DNA of 64,000 bases from Pseudescherichia sp032055545 (GCA_032055545.1 DAMBQR010000012.1:1-64000), one strand, 5' to 3'. Shown: positions 7,815-17,583, counted from the stretch's first letter. Numbers and translations: made by a program. The notes: generated from the letters alone by a model not told the origin.

Positions 7815-9914
7815 TTATTCAAAACGGTACGCCACGGAGAGGCCTACACCATAGTTACGACCCGGCGCAGGCTCGTAGTAGCGGCCGTTAGATTCGTTAA
7901 CGATGACCGATCCGACATACTCTTTGTCGAACAGGTTATCAACCCGGCCAAACAGGTCCAGCATCCAGTTGTTGTAGTTGAATTTATACCCGGTATTGAG
8001 ACCCACGGTGGTATAGGACGGCGCTTTCGCCGTGTTCTCATCGTTAGCTTCGATGTCGCTCATGTAGCGCATATCGGCTCCCGCGTACCAGCCGCTCTCC
8101 GGCACGTAGCCAAGGGAGGCAAAGCCCATGTTGCGGGCGATGCCCGGCATCCGGTTACCGTTGCAGTTATCATCCCCGCAGACGTTGGTGCGGTAGGTGG
8201 CATCCAGATAGGTCCACGCCATTTTCACCCGCCAGTCGCCGGCAAACTGCTGGTCAAGAGAGAGTTCCGCACCCTGACGACGGGTCTTCCCGGCGTTTTT
8301 ATAGGTGGTACGTCCGCCACTGCTGGTATCGGTCACGATCTCGTTATCGGTCATGGTCTGGAACAGCGCTGCGGTGAACAGACCGTTGCCGACGCGGGTC
8401 TTGCTGCCGATCTCATAGGTGTCGTTGGTGGAGGGCTGAAGGTTAAAGTTCAGGCCGCTCTGGTTGTTCGCACGATACGACAGCTCGTTGATAGTTGGCG
8501 TCTCGAAGCCACGGCCTGCGGCGGCGTAGATGTTCCAGGCGTCAGTTACCGCATACTTCAGCGCACCCGCCGGGAGCCACTCGTGATAGCTCGCTTCACC
8601 GCTGTCGTCGCCGTTGGCGGCAGTCACATAGTGGTCATTGGAGTCAAACCAGACCGAGCTGTAGCGTACCCCGGCATCCAGCGAGAGCTTGTCGGTCAGC
8701 TGCCAGCGAGACTGCATATAGGGATCGGCGTTCCACATCAGGTTACGCTCGTTGCGGCGCAGATTACCTTTCTGCCCGTAAGACGGCGTGCCGTTATCCA
8801 GCACAAAGTTCTCGAAGCCCTTACGATTTTCACTCATGTTTTCGTAGTTCAGACCGGTCGTAATGGTCACCGGAACCAGCAGCTCGCCACGATGGGTCCA
8901 GCGGGTATCGATCCCTTGATAGTGGCGGCTGAGGTCGATCACCCCGCCCGCATGGGTCGGATTAAGCTGCGGTGCACGCGGAATCGACTGATACTGAGTG
9001 GTTTCACGCTCGCCAGCGTACATCATCACGCTGAGGTCATCCTGCTCGCTCAGCTGGCGCTCGTAGCGCAGGCCAGCCTGGGTCTGCTTGATGGTCTTGC
9101 GGGTGTTGTACTGGTCGGCACGCGGGGCCTGGTGCGGATCCTGCTTCCACTCCTGCTCGGTCAGGCCGCCCGGATCGTCCGCTTTGATATCTACGCTGTT
9201 AAAGATCAGGCTCAGCTTGCTAACGTCATCAATGCGCACACCAAGTTTGGCGTTTGCGAGGTTCTTACGCGCGCCGCTATGGTCGCGGTAGCCGCTGGTG
9301 ATGAAACGGGTAGAGGAGACGGTGTAGTCCACGTCGCCTGCCTGGGTACCGTCCCCGGTCGCCTTCAGGCCATAACGCCAGCTACCGTAGCTGCCGTAGT
9401 AGCTGCTGGCTTCGAGGGTTGTCGGCTGCTGGCCGGTTTCGGTGGTGACGTTAACCACGCCGCCGGAGGCGTTACCGTACAGGGCAGAGAAGGGGCCACG
9501 CAGGACTTCAACGCTCTCGACGCTGTTGAGATCGATATTGGAGGTCTGCCCCTGGCCGTCCGGCATGGTTGCCGGGATGCCATCGACGTACATGCGAATG
9601 CCGCGCACGCCGTAGGTAGAGCGAGAGCCGAAGCCGCGCATAGAGAGCTGGAGATCCTGAGCATAGTTCTGACGGTTTTGGATCTGCAATCCTGGCACGC
9701 CGGTCAGCGACTCGGAGAGGTTTACTCGTGGCGCAGCATGGCGCATCTCTTCCCCGTTTACCACGCTGACGGCAGCGGGCGTATCCAGTTCGGATACGGT
9801 CTGCGGCGTGGCGCTGACGATGAGGGTCTGTTCGTCTGCGGCAGAGGCGTAGCCGCAGGCGGCTGGCAGCAGCAGCAGGGGAAGTGTAGCGGGCGTAATA
9901 GCAGTGATTTTCAT
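7815..9914 (-). CDS. pqqU: TonB-dependent outer-membrane receptor PqqU (YncD)
   Basis: A 699-residue TonB-dependent receptor. A signal peptide (to about residue 25) precedes a TonB-box-like stretch, the plug domain (about 40-160) and a 22-strand barrel ending in the terminal aromatic motif of outer-membrane proteins (VAYRFE). It matches E. coli YncD, shown to import pyrroloquinoline quinone and renamed PqqU. Two cysteines in a GDDNCNGN loop suggest a disulfide. It is divergent from yncE as in E. coli. Upstream, at 9949-9966, is an 18-bp perfect palindrome. A PQQ-dependent dehydrogenase at 43961-45262 is a potential user of the imported cofactor. Confidence 0.9.
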   Translation of the reverse strand: MKITAITPATLPLLLLPAACGYASAADEQTLIVSATPQTVSELDTPAAVSVVNGEEMRHAAPRVNLSESLTGVPGLQIQNRQNYAQDLQLSMRGFGSRSTYGVRGIRMYVDGIPATMPDGQGQTSNIDLNSVESVEVLRGPFSALYGNASGGVVNVTTETGQQPTTLEASSYYGSYGSWRYGLKATGDGTQAGDVDYTVSSTRFITSGYRDHSGARKNLANAKLGVRIDDVSKLSLIFNSVDIKADDPGGLTEQEWKQDPHQAPRADQYNTRKTIKQTQAGLRYERQLSEQDDLSVMMYAGERETTQYQSIPRAPQLNPTHAGGVIDLSRHYQGIDTRWTHRGELLVPVTITTGLNYENMSENRKGFENFVLDNGTPSYGQKGNLRRNERNLMWNADPYMQSRWQLTDKLSLDAGVRYSSVWFDSNDHYVTAANGDDSGEASYHEWLPAGALKYAVTDAWNIYAAAGRGFETPTINELSYRANNQSGLNFNLQPSTNDTYEIGSKTRVGNGLFTAALFQTMTDNEIVTDTSSGGRTTYKNAGKTRRQGAELSLDQQFAGDWRVKMAWTYLDATYRTNVCGDDNCNGNRMPGIARNMGFASLGYVPESGWYAGADMRYMSDIEANDENTAKAPSYTTVGLNTGYKFNYNNWMLDLFGRVDNLFDKEYVGSVIVNESNGRYYEPAPGRNYGVGLSVAYRFE

Positions 9915-9948
9915 TAAAGGAACCGGTTAAATAAAACGAACCAAATGG

Positions 9949-9966
9949 AACATGTGTACACATGTT
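9949..9966. promoter_or_regulatory. 18-bp perfect palindrome upstream of pqqU
   Basis: AACATGTGTACACATGTT is completely self-complementary and sits 35-52 bp upstream of the pqqU ATG, a good position for a repressor or activator site. The binding protein is unknown; the nearby GntR protein McbR is one candidate by proximity only. Confidence 0.55.
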
Positions 9967-10089
9967 ACTGTTTTTGTAAAAATTATGAAAATGATAACGG
10001 CACGTAGCGTTAAGCCATGTATCAGCGTGTGTATGGAGAAATTATGAAGATTATGGCCAACCTCGCAAGAAAGACTCTACATTTCATCA

Positions 10090-10108
10090 ATTAATGATTA
10101 TTATTCGC
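10090..10108. promoter_or_regulatory. Candidate Fur box upstream of yncE
   Basis: The 19 bases match the Fur consensus GATAATGATAATCATTATC at 13 positions, with an intact AATGAT block. E. coli yncE is reported to be Fur-repressed, which supports the call. It lies about 45 bp before yncE. Confidence 0.45.
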
Positions 10109-10151
10109 ATTTGCACCATACGTATGGGTTAGTTAATCAAAGGGAGTCGTC

Positions 10152-11213
10152 ATGTTTTTACGTCAATTAAGCTCGCCGCGCCTGCGTGGTTCTCTGTTCC
10201 TCGGTTCACTGCTGCTGGCAGGATCGTTTAATGCCAGCGCAGCGGAAGAGATGCTGCGTAAGCCGGTGGGTAAGGGCGCATACGAAATGGCGTTCAGCCA
10301 GCAGGAGAACGCGCTGTGGGTTGCTACCACCCAGAGCCGTAAGATGGATAAGGGCGGGGTGATCTACCGTCTCGATCCCGCCACGCTGAATATCACTCAG
10401 GCCATCCACAACGATCTCAAGCCGTTTGGCGCGACCATCAATAATCAAACCCAGACGCTGTGGTTCGGTAACACCACCAATAGCGCGGTGACGGCCGTTG
10501 ACGCGAAAACCGGAGAGGTAAAAGGCCGTCTGGTGCTGGACGATCGTAAGCGCTCCGAGACGGTGCGCCCATTACAGCCGCGCGAGCTGGCGGTGGATGA
10601 GACCACCAATACCGTTTACATCACCGGCATTGGCAAAGAGAGCGTGATCTGGGCCGTTGATGGCGAGACGCTGAAGCTGAAAAATACGATTACCGGCACG
10701 GGCACCTTCAGCACCGGGCTGGCCATCGATGCCGCGGCGAAACGGCTCTACACCACGAACGGCGACGGCGAGCTGGTTACCATCGATACCGCCAGCAATA
10801 AGATCCTTTCCCGTCAGAAGGTGCTTGACGATGGCAAAGAGCATTTCTATCTCAACTTAAGCCTCGACACCGCCGGTCAGCGTGCGTTCATTACCGACTC
10901 GAAACAGGCTGAGGTGCTGGTCGTGAATCTGCGTGATGGCAAGGTGCTGGCGAAAGTGGCCGCGCCGGAGTCGCTGGCCGTGCTGTTTAACCCGGCCCGC
11001 AACGAAGCTTATGTCACCCACCGCAAGGCGGGCAAGGTGAGCGTTATCGATGCGAAAAGCTATAAGGTGGTGAAGACGTTTGATACCCCGACCTACCCGA
11101 ACAGCCTGGCGCTCTCCGCCGATGGCAAAACGCTGTACGTGAGCGTGAAGCAGGCGTCTACCCGCGAGAAAGAGGCGACCGATCCGGATGATGTGATCCG
11201 CATTGCGCTGTAA
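10152..11213 (+). CDS. yncE: YncE, periplasmic seven-bladed beta-propeller protein
   Basis: A 353-residue secreted protein with a signal peptide (to about residue 30, ending NASA-AEE). The rest is repeated YVTN-like blades, for example NTVYITGIG and KTLYVSVK, as in E. coli YncE, an iron-regulated propeller that can bind DNA in vitro and whose role is unsettled. The start follows GGGAGTCGTC. It is divergent from pqqU and the two probably share regulation. Confidence 0.9.
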   Translation: MFLRQLSSPRLRGSLFLGSLLLAGSFNASAAEEMLRKPVGKGAYEMAFSQQENALWVATTQSRKMDKGGVIYRLDPATLNITQAIHNDLKPFGATINNQTQTLWFGNTTNSAVTAVDAKTGEVKGRLVLDDRKRSETVRPLQPRELAVDETTNTVYITGIGKESVIWAVDGETLKLKNTITGTGTFSTGLAIDAAAKRLYTTNGDGELVTIDTASNKILSRQKVLDDGKEHFYLNLSLDTAGQRAFITDSKQAEVLVVNLRDGKVLAKVAAPESLAVLFNPARNEAYVTHRKAGKVSVIDAKSYKVVKTFDTPTYPNSLALSADGKTLYVSVKQASTREKEATDPDDVIRIAL

Positions 11214-11225
11214 GATTTAATAAAG

Positions 11226-11251
11226 AATGCCCGACAGGATTGCCGGGCATT
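11226..11251 (+). terminator. Hairpin terminator after yncE
   Basis: An 8-bp stem (AATGCCCG / CGGGCATT) with a 10-base loop, followed by TGTTT on plus and TCTTTATT on minus. It lies between the convergent yncE and ansP genes and probably serves both. Confidence 0.7.
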
Positions 11252-11275
11252 GTTTAAAAAAGAGTTTTGTAAGGA

Positions 11276-12772
11276 TTAGCTGGACGTTTTCTCAACCAGC
11301 ACGGCGCTTTCCGCCGTCTCTTCCACATGCACCGGCGCGGTGCTTTGGATCTCACGTACCCGCTTACGCACGGCATACCAGCCCACAACCAGCAGGATCG
11401 CAATCACCGGAAGCGAGGCAATGGTGTAGGTCCCGTTCGGATAGTCAAACGCCATCAGCACCAGCACGCTCAGCAGGAACAGCAGCGTCAGCCAGGAGGT
11501 CACCGGCGCACCGGGCAGCTTAAAGCTCACGTCAGCAGCTTTGCCCTCGTTGATGGCTTTACGCAGGCGCATCTGGCACACCACGATAAAGGCCCAAGAG
11601 GCGATAATGCCCAGCGCGGCAACGTTCAGCACAATCTCAAACACGCTGGCCGGAACCAGATAGTTCAGCACTACGCCAAAGACGTAGATCGCCAGCGTCG
11701 CCAGGATGCCCGCGTAGGGAACATGCTGCTTGCTCATTTTGGACATGAACTTCGGCGCAGAGCCGCCCATCGACATGGAGCGCAAAATACGGCCTGTCGA
11801 GTAGAGACCCGAGTTCAGGCTGGAGAGGGCGGCGGTCAGTACCACCATGTTCATCACGTCACCAATATATGGCACGCCCAGCTTGCTGAAGAAGGTCACG
11901 AACGGACTCTGACCCGCCTGATAAGCGTTCCACGGCAACAGCAGTACCAGCAGGACCACGGAGCCCACGTAGAACAGGCCGATACGCCAGATCACGCTAT
12001 TAATGGCTTTTGGCACCATGGTCTGCGGATCTTTACACTCGCCCGCCGCGGTACCCACCAGCTCAATAGAGGCGAAGGCGAAGACCACACCCTGAACCAG
12101 TACCAGCGCAGGCAGCAGGCCGTGCGGGAAGAAGCCGCCGTTATCGGTAATCAGGTGGAAACCGGTAGCGCCCCCATCCAGCGGTTTACCGGTGCCGAGG
12201 AAGATGGTGCCCACGACCAGGAAGACCACGATCGCCAGCACTTTAACCAGCGCAAACCAGAACTCCATCTCGGCGAACCACTTCACGCCGATCATGTTCA
12301 TGGTGCCGACGATAGCCAGCGCGCCAAGGGCGAAGACCCACTGCGGCACGTCGCCAAACGCGCCCCAGTAGTGCATATAGAGCGCAACGGCGGTGATATC
12401 GACGATGCCGGTCATCGCCCAGTTGATAAAGTACATCCAGCCGGCGACGAACGCGGCTTTCTCACCGAGAAACTCACGGGCGTAGGAGACAAAGCTGCCG
12501 CTGGAGGGGCGATGCAGTACCAGCTCGCCCAGCGCGCGCAGAATAAAGAAAGAGAAGATGCCACATACCAGATAGACGATGGCGAGGGAGGGACCTGCCA
12601 TCTGCAGGCGTGCGCCCGCACCGAGAAATAACCCGGTACCAATCGCGCCGCCGATAGCGATCATCTGCACCTGGCGGTTACCCATTGCCTGCTTGTAGCC
12701 CTCTTCATGAGAGTTAAGCCAGCGGCGTTTTGCAGCCTGATGCTCTGCTGCGCTGTTGTTGCTGTTTTTCAT
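11276..12772 (-). CDS. ansP: L-asparagine permease AnsP
   Basis: A 498-residue amino acid permease of the APC family with twelve hydrophobic helices. The N-terminal block (GYKQAMGNRQVQMIAIGGAI) is typical of the amino acid transporter subfamily; synteny with yncE and sequence identify the E. coli AnsP orthologue, a proton-driven asparagine importer of the inner membrane. It reads towards yncE. A long open frame on the opposite strand is a codon-bias shadow. Confidence 0.88.
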   Translation of the reverse strand: MKNSNNSAAEHQAAKRRWLNSHEEGYKQAMGNRQVQMIAIGGAIGTGLFLGAGARLQMAGPSLAIVYLVCGIFSFFILRALGELVLHRPSSGSFVSYAREFLGEKAAFVAGWMYFINWAMTGIVDITAVALYMHYWGAFGDVPQWVFALGALAIVGTMNMIGVKWFAEMEFWFALVKVLAIVVFLVVGTIFLGTGKPLDGGATGFHLITDNGGFFPHGLLPALVLVQGVVFAFASIELVGTAAGECKDPQTMVPKAINSVIWRIGLFYVGSVVLLVLLLPWNAYQAGQSPFVTFFSKLGVPYIGDVMNMVVLTAALSSLNSGLYSTGRILRSMSMGGSAPKFMSKMSKQHVPYAGILATLAIYVFGVVLNYLVPASVFEIVLNVAALGIIASWAFIVVCQMRLRKAINEGKAADVSFKLPGAPVTSWLTLLFLLSVLVLMAFDYPNGTYTIASLPVIAILLVVGWYAVRKRVREIQSTAPVHVEETAESAVLVEKTSS

Positions 12773-13134
12773 TGCGTTACCTGTTGACCTGTCTGAATCA
12801 TCGAGGATGTTTTCATCCGGCCGGAGCGAAACAAACGTTTGCCCTGGCGAATAAATATGCAGTCTTTCCCGCTATTTTGCGGATAGATAAGACGAAACAT
12901 GGCGCAGCATCCTACCTGCAATTGATTAGCGACGCAAAAGATACCCAGCGAAAAAATGAGAGCTGTCGCGTGAATTTGTGTGGTCAGAGGAGAGGCGGTG
13001 CCGATACGATTCAGCGTTAAAGGAATGACCCTGTCAGAGCCCAAGCAGGATGGCCGCGGCTTAGCCACTTTTTAGCTAATCAAATGTAAATTAATTGTTT
13101 CACAGTCGTTTCCCGACCTTTTACTAATAGGGAC
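12773..13134. other. Intergenic region between divergent ansP and the monooxygenase operon
   Basis: These 362 bases hold no convincing gene; the open frames in them lack ribosome sites and homology. The last 60 bases before 13135 are AT-rich and must contain the operon promoter, but I cannot point to a convincing -35/-10 pair or a recognisable operator. Confidence 0.5.
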
Positions 13135-14193
13135 ATGTTTCCTCATCTGAGCGTACGCATGTCATATCGAATTAGTCTGCTGGACAAAAGCCCCATCGCC
13201 GATGGCGAAACGGCAACGGAGGCGCTGGCTCGGACTCTGCAGCTGGCGCAGCTGGCCGAAGAGTGGGGCTATCATCGTTTCTGGATCGCTGAACATCACA
13301 ATACTTCCCAGCTGGCCAGCCCGTCACCGGAGCTGGTCATCGCCTGGATCATCGGCCAGACCCGGCGCATCCGCGTCGGCTCCGGCGGCGTCATGCTGCA
13401 ACACTACAGTCCCTACAAGGTCGCAGAAAACTTTAACCTTCTCGCCACGCTGGCACCGGGACGTATCGATCTCGGCGTAGGCAAAGCCCCAGGCGGCCTG
13501 CCGCTCTCGACCCGCGCGCTTCAGCAGGGTCTCGATCCGGAGCGATCCGGCACCTTTGCCGACAAGCTGGCGCAGCTCGACAACTGGCTTTCACTCTCGG
13601 TAAACGATCGGCAGCAGGAGAGCCTGCTGGCAACGCCGGTGCCGTCCCACCGCGCCGACGGTTTTCTCCTCGGGGCAAGCGTAGAGAGCGCCCGCCTGGC
13701 GGCCACCCTTGACTGGAACTTTGTCTTTGCCGCGCACCTGAACGGGGATAAAGCCCTGCTCCGCGACGTGCTTACGGCGTGGCAGGCCCATAGCCAGCGC
13801 AGCACGATAGTGGCGGTGCAGGCGATCGTTGCGGACAGCAATGCTGACGCGCAGGCCCTGGCGCAGGAGATAGAGCTGTGGGGCGTAGAGCTGGAGAACG
13901 GCCAACGCGTTACGGTAGCCAGCCAGGAGCAAGCCCAGGCGTTTGCCCGTCAGGCGGGCAGCCCGGCGAAGCAGATTGTTCGCCGGGACTCCTCGGCGCT
14001 GGTGGGCACGCCGCAAACGGTGCTGGCCGGGCTGAACGCGCTGCACCACGCGTGGGGCATTGACGAATTTATTATCGACACGCCGATCACCGGCGGCGCG
14101 GCGCGGATTAACTCCCTGCGCCTGCTGGCAGAGGCATGGTCGCAGGAGAAGTGCATTACGGAGGAGGCAGAATGCAGTTTGCACAACAGCTGA
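13135..14193 (+). CDS. MsnO8/CmoO-type luciferase-like monooxygenase
   Basis: A 352-residue flavin-dependent oxidoreductase of the bacterial luciferase superfamily, MsnO8 branch: TIM barrel with RISLLDKSPIADG, FWIAEHHN and GSGGVMLQHYSPYKVAE motifs. Such enzymes use FMNH2 from a separate reductase. It is the first gene of an eight-gene operon whose content matches the Bacillus ytm cluster, where CmoO is the equivalent and acts in breakdown of N-acetyl S-substituted cysteines. ATG 13135 is used; ATG 13159 (MSYRISLL) is a good alternative start. It overlaps the next gene by 22 bases. Confidence 0.8.
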   Translation: MFPHLSVRMSYRISLLDKSPIADGETATEALARTLQLAQLAEEWGYHRFWIAEHHNTSQLASPSPELVIAWIIGQTRRIRVGSGGVMLQHYSPYKVAENFNLLATLAPGRIDLGVGKAPGGLPLSTRALQQGLDPERSGTFADKLAQLDNWLSLSVNDRQQESLLATPVPSHRADGFLLGASVESARLAATLDWNFVFAAHLNGDKALLRDVLTAWQAHSQRSTIVAVQAIVADSNADAQALAQEIELWGVELENGQRVTVASQEQAQAFARQAGSPAKQIVRRDSSALVGTPQTVLAGLNALHHAWGIDEFIIDTPITGGAARINSLRLLAEAWSQEKCITEEAECSLHNS

Positions 14194-15293
14194 TTGAGTG
14201 GCGGCGCGAGCTGCACCAGTACCCCGAGCTGTCGCTTCAGGAGTTTGAGACGACCCGGCGGATCCGCCAGTGGCTGGAAAACGCCGGGCTGCGGCTGCTG
14301 CCATACGATCTGCCCACCGGGGTGGTCGTGGAGATTGGCTCTGGCGAGAAGGTAATTGCCCTGCGCGGCGACATCGATGCGCTGCCTATCGACGAGGCTA
14401 GCGGCGTGCCGTTCAGCTCGAAAAACGCTGGGGTTATGCACGCCTGCGGCCATGACGTGCACACCACCGTGATGCTTGGCGCGGCGCTGCTGCTCAAGGA
14501 GCGTGAACACCGGCTGGCGGGCAGGGTACGCATTCTGTTCCAGCCCGCCGAAGAGAACTTTGGCGGTGCGAAACGGCTGATTAGCGCGGGCGTACTGAAT
14601 GGCGTCAGCGCCATCTTCGGCATGCATAACGAACCCGGCCTGCCGGTGGACGTGTTTGCCACTCGTGGTGGCCCGTTCTATGCCAACGTCGATCGCTTTG
14701 TCATTGGCGTTAAAGGCAAGGGAGCGCACGCCGCGCGGCCGCACGAAGGCAATGACGCGATCCTGTTGGCGAGCCAGCTGGTTAACGCCCTGCAAAGCGT
14801 CGCCAGCCGCAACGTTAACACCCTCGACTCGGTGGTGCTCAGCGTGACAAGGATAGCCGGGGGAAACACCTGGAACGTGCTGCCGGAGACGGTGGAGCTG
14901 GAGGGCACGCTGCGTACCCATGACGTAGCGGTTCAGCAGCAGGTGAAGACGCGTGTAAACGAGATTGCCGCCGGGCTGGGACTGGCATTTGGCGCAGAGA
15001 TTGTCGTCAGCTGGTATGACGGTCCGACGGCGCTGGTTAATGACGCGCGCTGGGCCGACTTTGCGCACGACGTCGCCAGCCGGTACGGCTACGAGACCCG
15101 GCACGCCGGACTGCATATGGGCGGGGAGGACTTTGCCGTCTATCTCCAGCACATCCCTGGCGCCTTTGTCAGCATCGGCAGCGCCAGCGAGTTTGGCCTG
15201 CACCACCCGGCGTTTAACCCCGACGAAGCATCAATAGAGGGCGCGGCGCGCTACTTTGCGCTGCTGGCTGAAGAAGCGTTACTGCAACCCTAA
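14172..15293 (+). CDS. M20-family amidohydrolase (N-acetyl-cysteine-derivative deacetylase type)
   Basis: A 373-residue zinc-dependent amidohydrolase of the M20D family. Metal and catalytic motifs are intact: ACGHDVHTT (about 91-99), PAEENFGGA and HNEPGLP, and a late GLHHPAFN. The start at 14172 follows GAGGAGG and lies inside the end of the previous gene, so translation is coupled. In the Bacillus ytm and yxe operons the equivalents (SndA/SndB) remove the acetyl group after or during processing of acetylated S-alkyl or S-succino-cysteine. The same role is proposed here from operon content; hippurate-type or other N-acyl amino acids are alternatives. Confidence 0.8.
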   Translation: MQFAQQLIEWRRELHQYPELSLQEFETTRRIRQWLENAGLRLLPYDLPTGVVVEIGSGEKVIALRGDIDALPIDEASGVPFSSKNAGVMHACGHDVHTTVMLGAALLLKEREHRLAGRVRILFQPAEENFGGAKRLISAGVLNGVSAIFGMHNEPGLPVDVFATRGGPFYANVDRFVIGVKGKGAHAARPHEGNDAILLASQLVNALQSVASRNVNTLDSVVLSVTRIAGGNTWNVLPETVELEGTLRTHDVAVQQQVKTRVNEIAAGLGLAFGAEIVVSWYDGPTALVNDARWADFAHDVASRYGYETRHAGLHMGGEDFAVYLQHIPGAFVSIGSASEFGLHHPAFNPDEASIEGAARYFALLAEEALLQP

Positions 15294-15304
15294 AAGGATA
15301 ATTT

Positions 15305-16618
15305 ATGGCGACTGAAAGACAATTACGACTGGGTACGATCCTGCAGGGCGCATCGGGAAATATGTCTGCCTGGCGTCATCCGGCAGCCGTGGCCGATGCC
15401 AGCATCAACTTTGAGTTTGTAAAGGAGACCGCCCGTAAGGCTGAACAGGGCAAGCTGGACTTCCTGTTCGTGGCCGACGGGTTGTACATCAATGAGAAAT
15501 CTATTCCGCATTTTTTGAACCGCTTCGAGCCGCTGACGGTGCTCTCCGCGCTCGCCAGCCTGACCCGCCATCTTGGGCTGGTGGGAACGCTCTCAACTTC
15601 CTACAGCGAGCCGTTTACCGTGGCGCGCCAGTTTGCCAGCCTCGATCATCTGAGCAATGGCCGGGCAGGGTGGAACGTCGTGACTTCACCCCTGGAGGGT
15701 TCGGCGAAAAACTTCTCCCGGGATAAACACCCCGAGCACGCGCTGCGCTACCGCATCGCCGACGAGTATCTTGAGGTGGTTAAAGGGCTGTGGGACTCAT
15801 GGGAAGAGGACGCCTTCGTGCGTAACAAAGAGAGCGGACAATTTTTTGACCCGCAAAAGCTGCACACCCTCAACCACAGCGGTGATTTCTTCCAGGTCGC
15901 CGGGCCGCTCAACATTGGCCGCACGCCGCAGCATCGACCCATTATTTTTCAGGCCGGGGCCTCAGAGGATGGCAAAAAGCTCGCCGCCCGCCACGCCGAT
16001 GCCATTTTTACCCACCACGACACCCTGGAGGAGGCCAAAGCCTTCTATCGCGACGTGAAGCAGCAACTGGAGGCTAACCATCGCCGGCCTGACGACCTCA
16101 AGATATTCCAGGGCGTGAGCATTATCGTCGGAGACGATGACGCCGACGTCGAGGCACAGTACCAGACCACCGCCGCGCTGGTGTCGATCAACGATGCCCT
16201 GAACTACCTTGGCCGCTACTTTGAGCACCACGACTTTAGCCAGTATCCCCTCGACGCGCCGTTCCCGGACATTGGCGAGCTAGGGCAGAACAGCTTTCGC
16301 AGTACCACCGATGAGATTAAGCGTAACGCCCGGGAGCGGGATCTGACTCTGCGCCAGGTGGCGCTGGAGAGCGCCTCGCCGCGGCCGCGCTTTGCCGGTA
16401 CCCCGGAGCAGGTAGCCGACGGTCTCCAGCGCTGGTTTGAAGAGCGGGCCGCCGACGGATTTATCATCCAGGGCGGTACGCCGGAGAGCTTTGCCCACGT
16501 TGTGGATCGGGTGGTACCGCTCCTCCAGGCGCGGGGCCTGTTCCGCACCGATTACCCAGGCACCACGCTGCGCGAGACGTTGGGTTTATCCGTACCTGAC
16601 AATCAATTTATAAAATAA
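15305..16618 (+). CDS. NtaA/DmoA/CmoJ-family FMN-dependent monooxygenase
   Basis: A 437-residue member of the NtaA/SnaA/DszA branch of luciferase-like monooxygenases, the long subtype with the GRAGWNVVTS stretch (about 118-127) and the FQAGASEDGKKLAARHADAIF block. It is a homologue of Bacillus YtnJ (CmoJ), which oxidatively cleaves the C-S bond of N-acetyl S-alkyl cysteines. It needs reduced FMN; no reductase is in the operon, but the flavin reductase-like yddH lies 7 kb downstream. It starts 11 bp after the deacetylase gene. Confidence 0.82.
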   Translation: MATERQLRLGTILQGASGNMSAWRHPAAVADASINFEFVKETARKAEQGKLDFLFVADGLYINEKSIPHFLNRFEPLTVLSALASLTRHLGLVGTLSTSYSEPFTVARQFASLDHLSNGRAGWNVVTSPLEGSAKNFSRDKHPEHALRYRIADEYLEVVKGLWDSWEEDAFVRNKESGQFFDPQKLHTLNHSGDFFQVAGPLNIGRTPQHRPIIFQAGASEDGKKLAARHADAIFTHHDTLEEAKAFYRDVKQQLEANHRRPDDLKIFQGVSIIVGDDDADVEAQYQTTAALVSINDALNYLGRYFEHHDFSQYPLDAPFPDIGELGQNSFRSTTDEIKRNARERDLTLRQVALESASPRPRFAGTPEQVADGLQRWFEERAADGFIIQGGTPESFAHVVDRVVPLLQARGLFRTDYPGTTLRETLGLSVPDNQFIK

Positions 16619-16640
16619 TAATTTAATAAGGGAATACGCT

Positions 16641-17573
16641 ATGCAGAGATCAACGTTACTCCTGGCCATTTCACTCGCCCTGGCGCCGCTGGCGTGGGCT
16701 GACAGCGTCAATATTAACGGCACCGGCGTGAGCCTTGAAGCTAACAAAGCGCCCATCAACACGGCCAAAAATGCCGAAGCAATAGCGGAGCTGCCGCAGG
16801 GCTACCGCTTCGCCCAGCCGGGTAAGTTTACCGTGGCGGTGGCGGCGTTAAATTCTCCTCCGCTGACGGTTTTCTCCGACGACAACAAGACGCTGCTGGG
16901 CAGCGAGGTGGATATTGCCCGGCTGGTGGCTGACAGCCTTGGCCTTGAGCTGAACGTCGTGCCGACCTCATGGGAGGACTGGCCGCTGGGGGTCTCGTCC
17001 GGCAAGTATGACGCCGCTATCAGCAATATTACCGTCACCAAAGAGCGCAAAGAGAAGTTCGATTTTGCCACCTATCGTAAAGATTCGCTGGGCTTCTACG
17101 TGAAGTCGAGCAGCCCGGTCAAGTCCATTGAGAAAGCTGAGGATATCGCCGGGCTGCGGATCATTGTGGGATCGGGGACCAACCAGGAGGCGATCCTGCT
17201 GGCGTGGGACAAGGCCAACCAGCAGAAGGGGTTGAAGCCGTTTACCCCGGTCTACACCAAGGATGATGCCGCCCAGACGCTGGCGATCCAGTCCGGCCGC
17301 GCCGATGCCTTTTTCGGCCCGAACGTGATTGGCGCATGGAAGGCGGCGCTAACTAGCAAGACGAAGCTGGTGGGCAGCGTCGATGGCGGCTGGCCGAAGG
17401 CGGCGCATATTGCGGTGACGCTGAAAAAGGGCAGCGGGCTGGTGGAGCCGGTGCAGACCGCGCTTAATGGTGCGATCAAACGCGGCGACTACGACAAGGT
17501 GCTGGCCCGCTGGGGAGAGGGGGTAGAGCGTATATCCACCTCCGAGATCAATCCGGCTGGCCTGGGCGATTAA
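16641..17573 (+). CDS. Periplasmic amino-acid-type binding protein (TcyJ/K-like), copy 1
   Basis: A 310-residue SBP family 3 protein with a clear signal peptide (ending LAWA-DS). The binding-lobe motifs GSEVDIARLVADSLGLEL, TSWEDWPLGVSSGKYD and VGSGTNQEAILL are present. It is clearly homologous to the second binding protein of this operon (19796-20689) throughout. It probably presents a cysteine derivative to the permease encoded just downstream (inference). Confidence 0.85.
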   Translation: MQRSTLLLAISLALAPLAWADSVNINGTGVSLEANKAPINTAKNAEAIAELPQGYRFAQPGKFTVAVAALNSPPLTVFSDDNKTLLGSEVDIARLVADSLGLELNVVPTSWEDWPLGVSSGKYDAAISNITVTKERKEKFDFATYRKDSLGFYVKSSSPVKSIEKAEDIAGLRIIVGSGTNQEAILLAWDKANQQKGLKPFTPVYTKDDAAQTLAIQSGRADAFFGPNVIGAWKAALTSKTKLVGSVDGGWPKAAHIAVTLKKGSGLVEPVQTALNGAIKRGDYDKVLARWGEGVERISTSEINPAGLGD

Positions 17574-17583
17574 GGAGAGAGTC

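Noticed and set aside
8583..9917. 444-codon plus-strand open frame
   Set aside because: It is antisense to pqqU, which has full family motifs, and has no recognisable domain; high GC and codon bias make such shadow frames common.
11327..12631. 434-codon plus-strand open frame
   Set aside because: Antisense to ansP; composition is His/Gln/Arg-rich and low in sense, as expected of a complement of a membrane protein gene.
13950..15206. 418-codon minus-strand open frame
   Set aside because: Antisense to the monooxygenase and M20 deacetylase genes, both with intact motifs.
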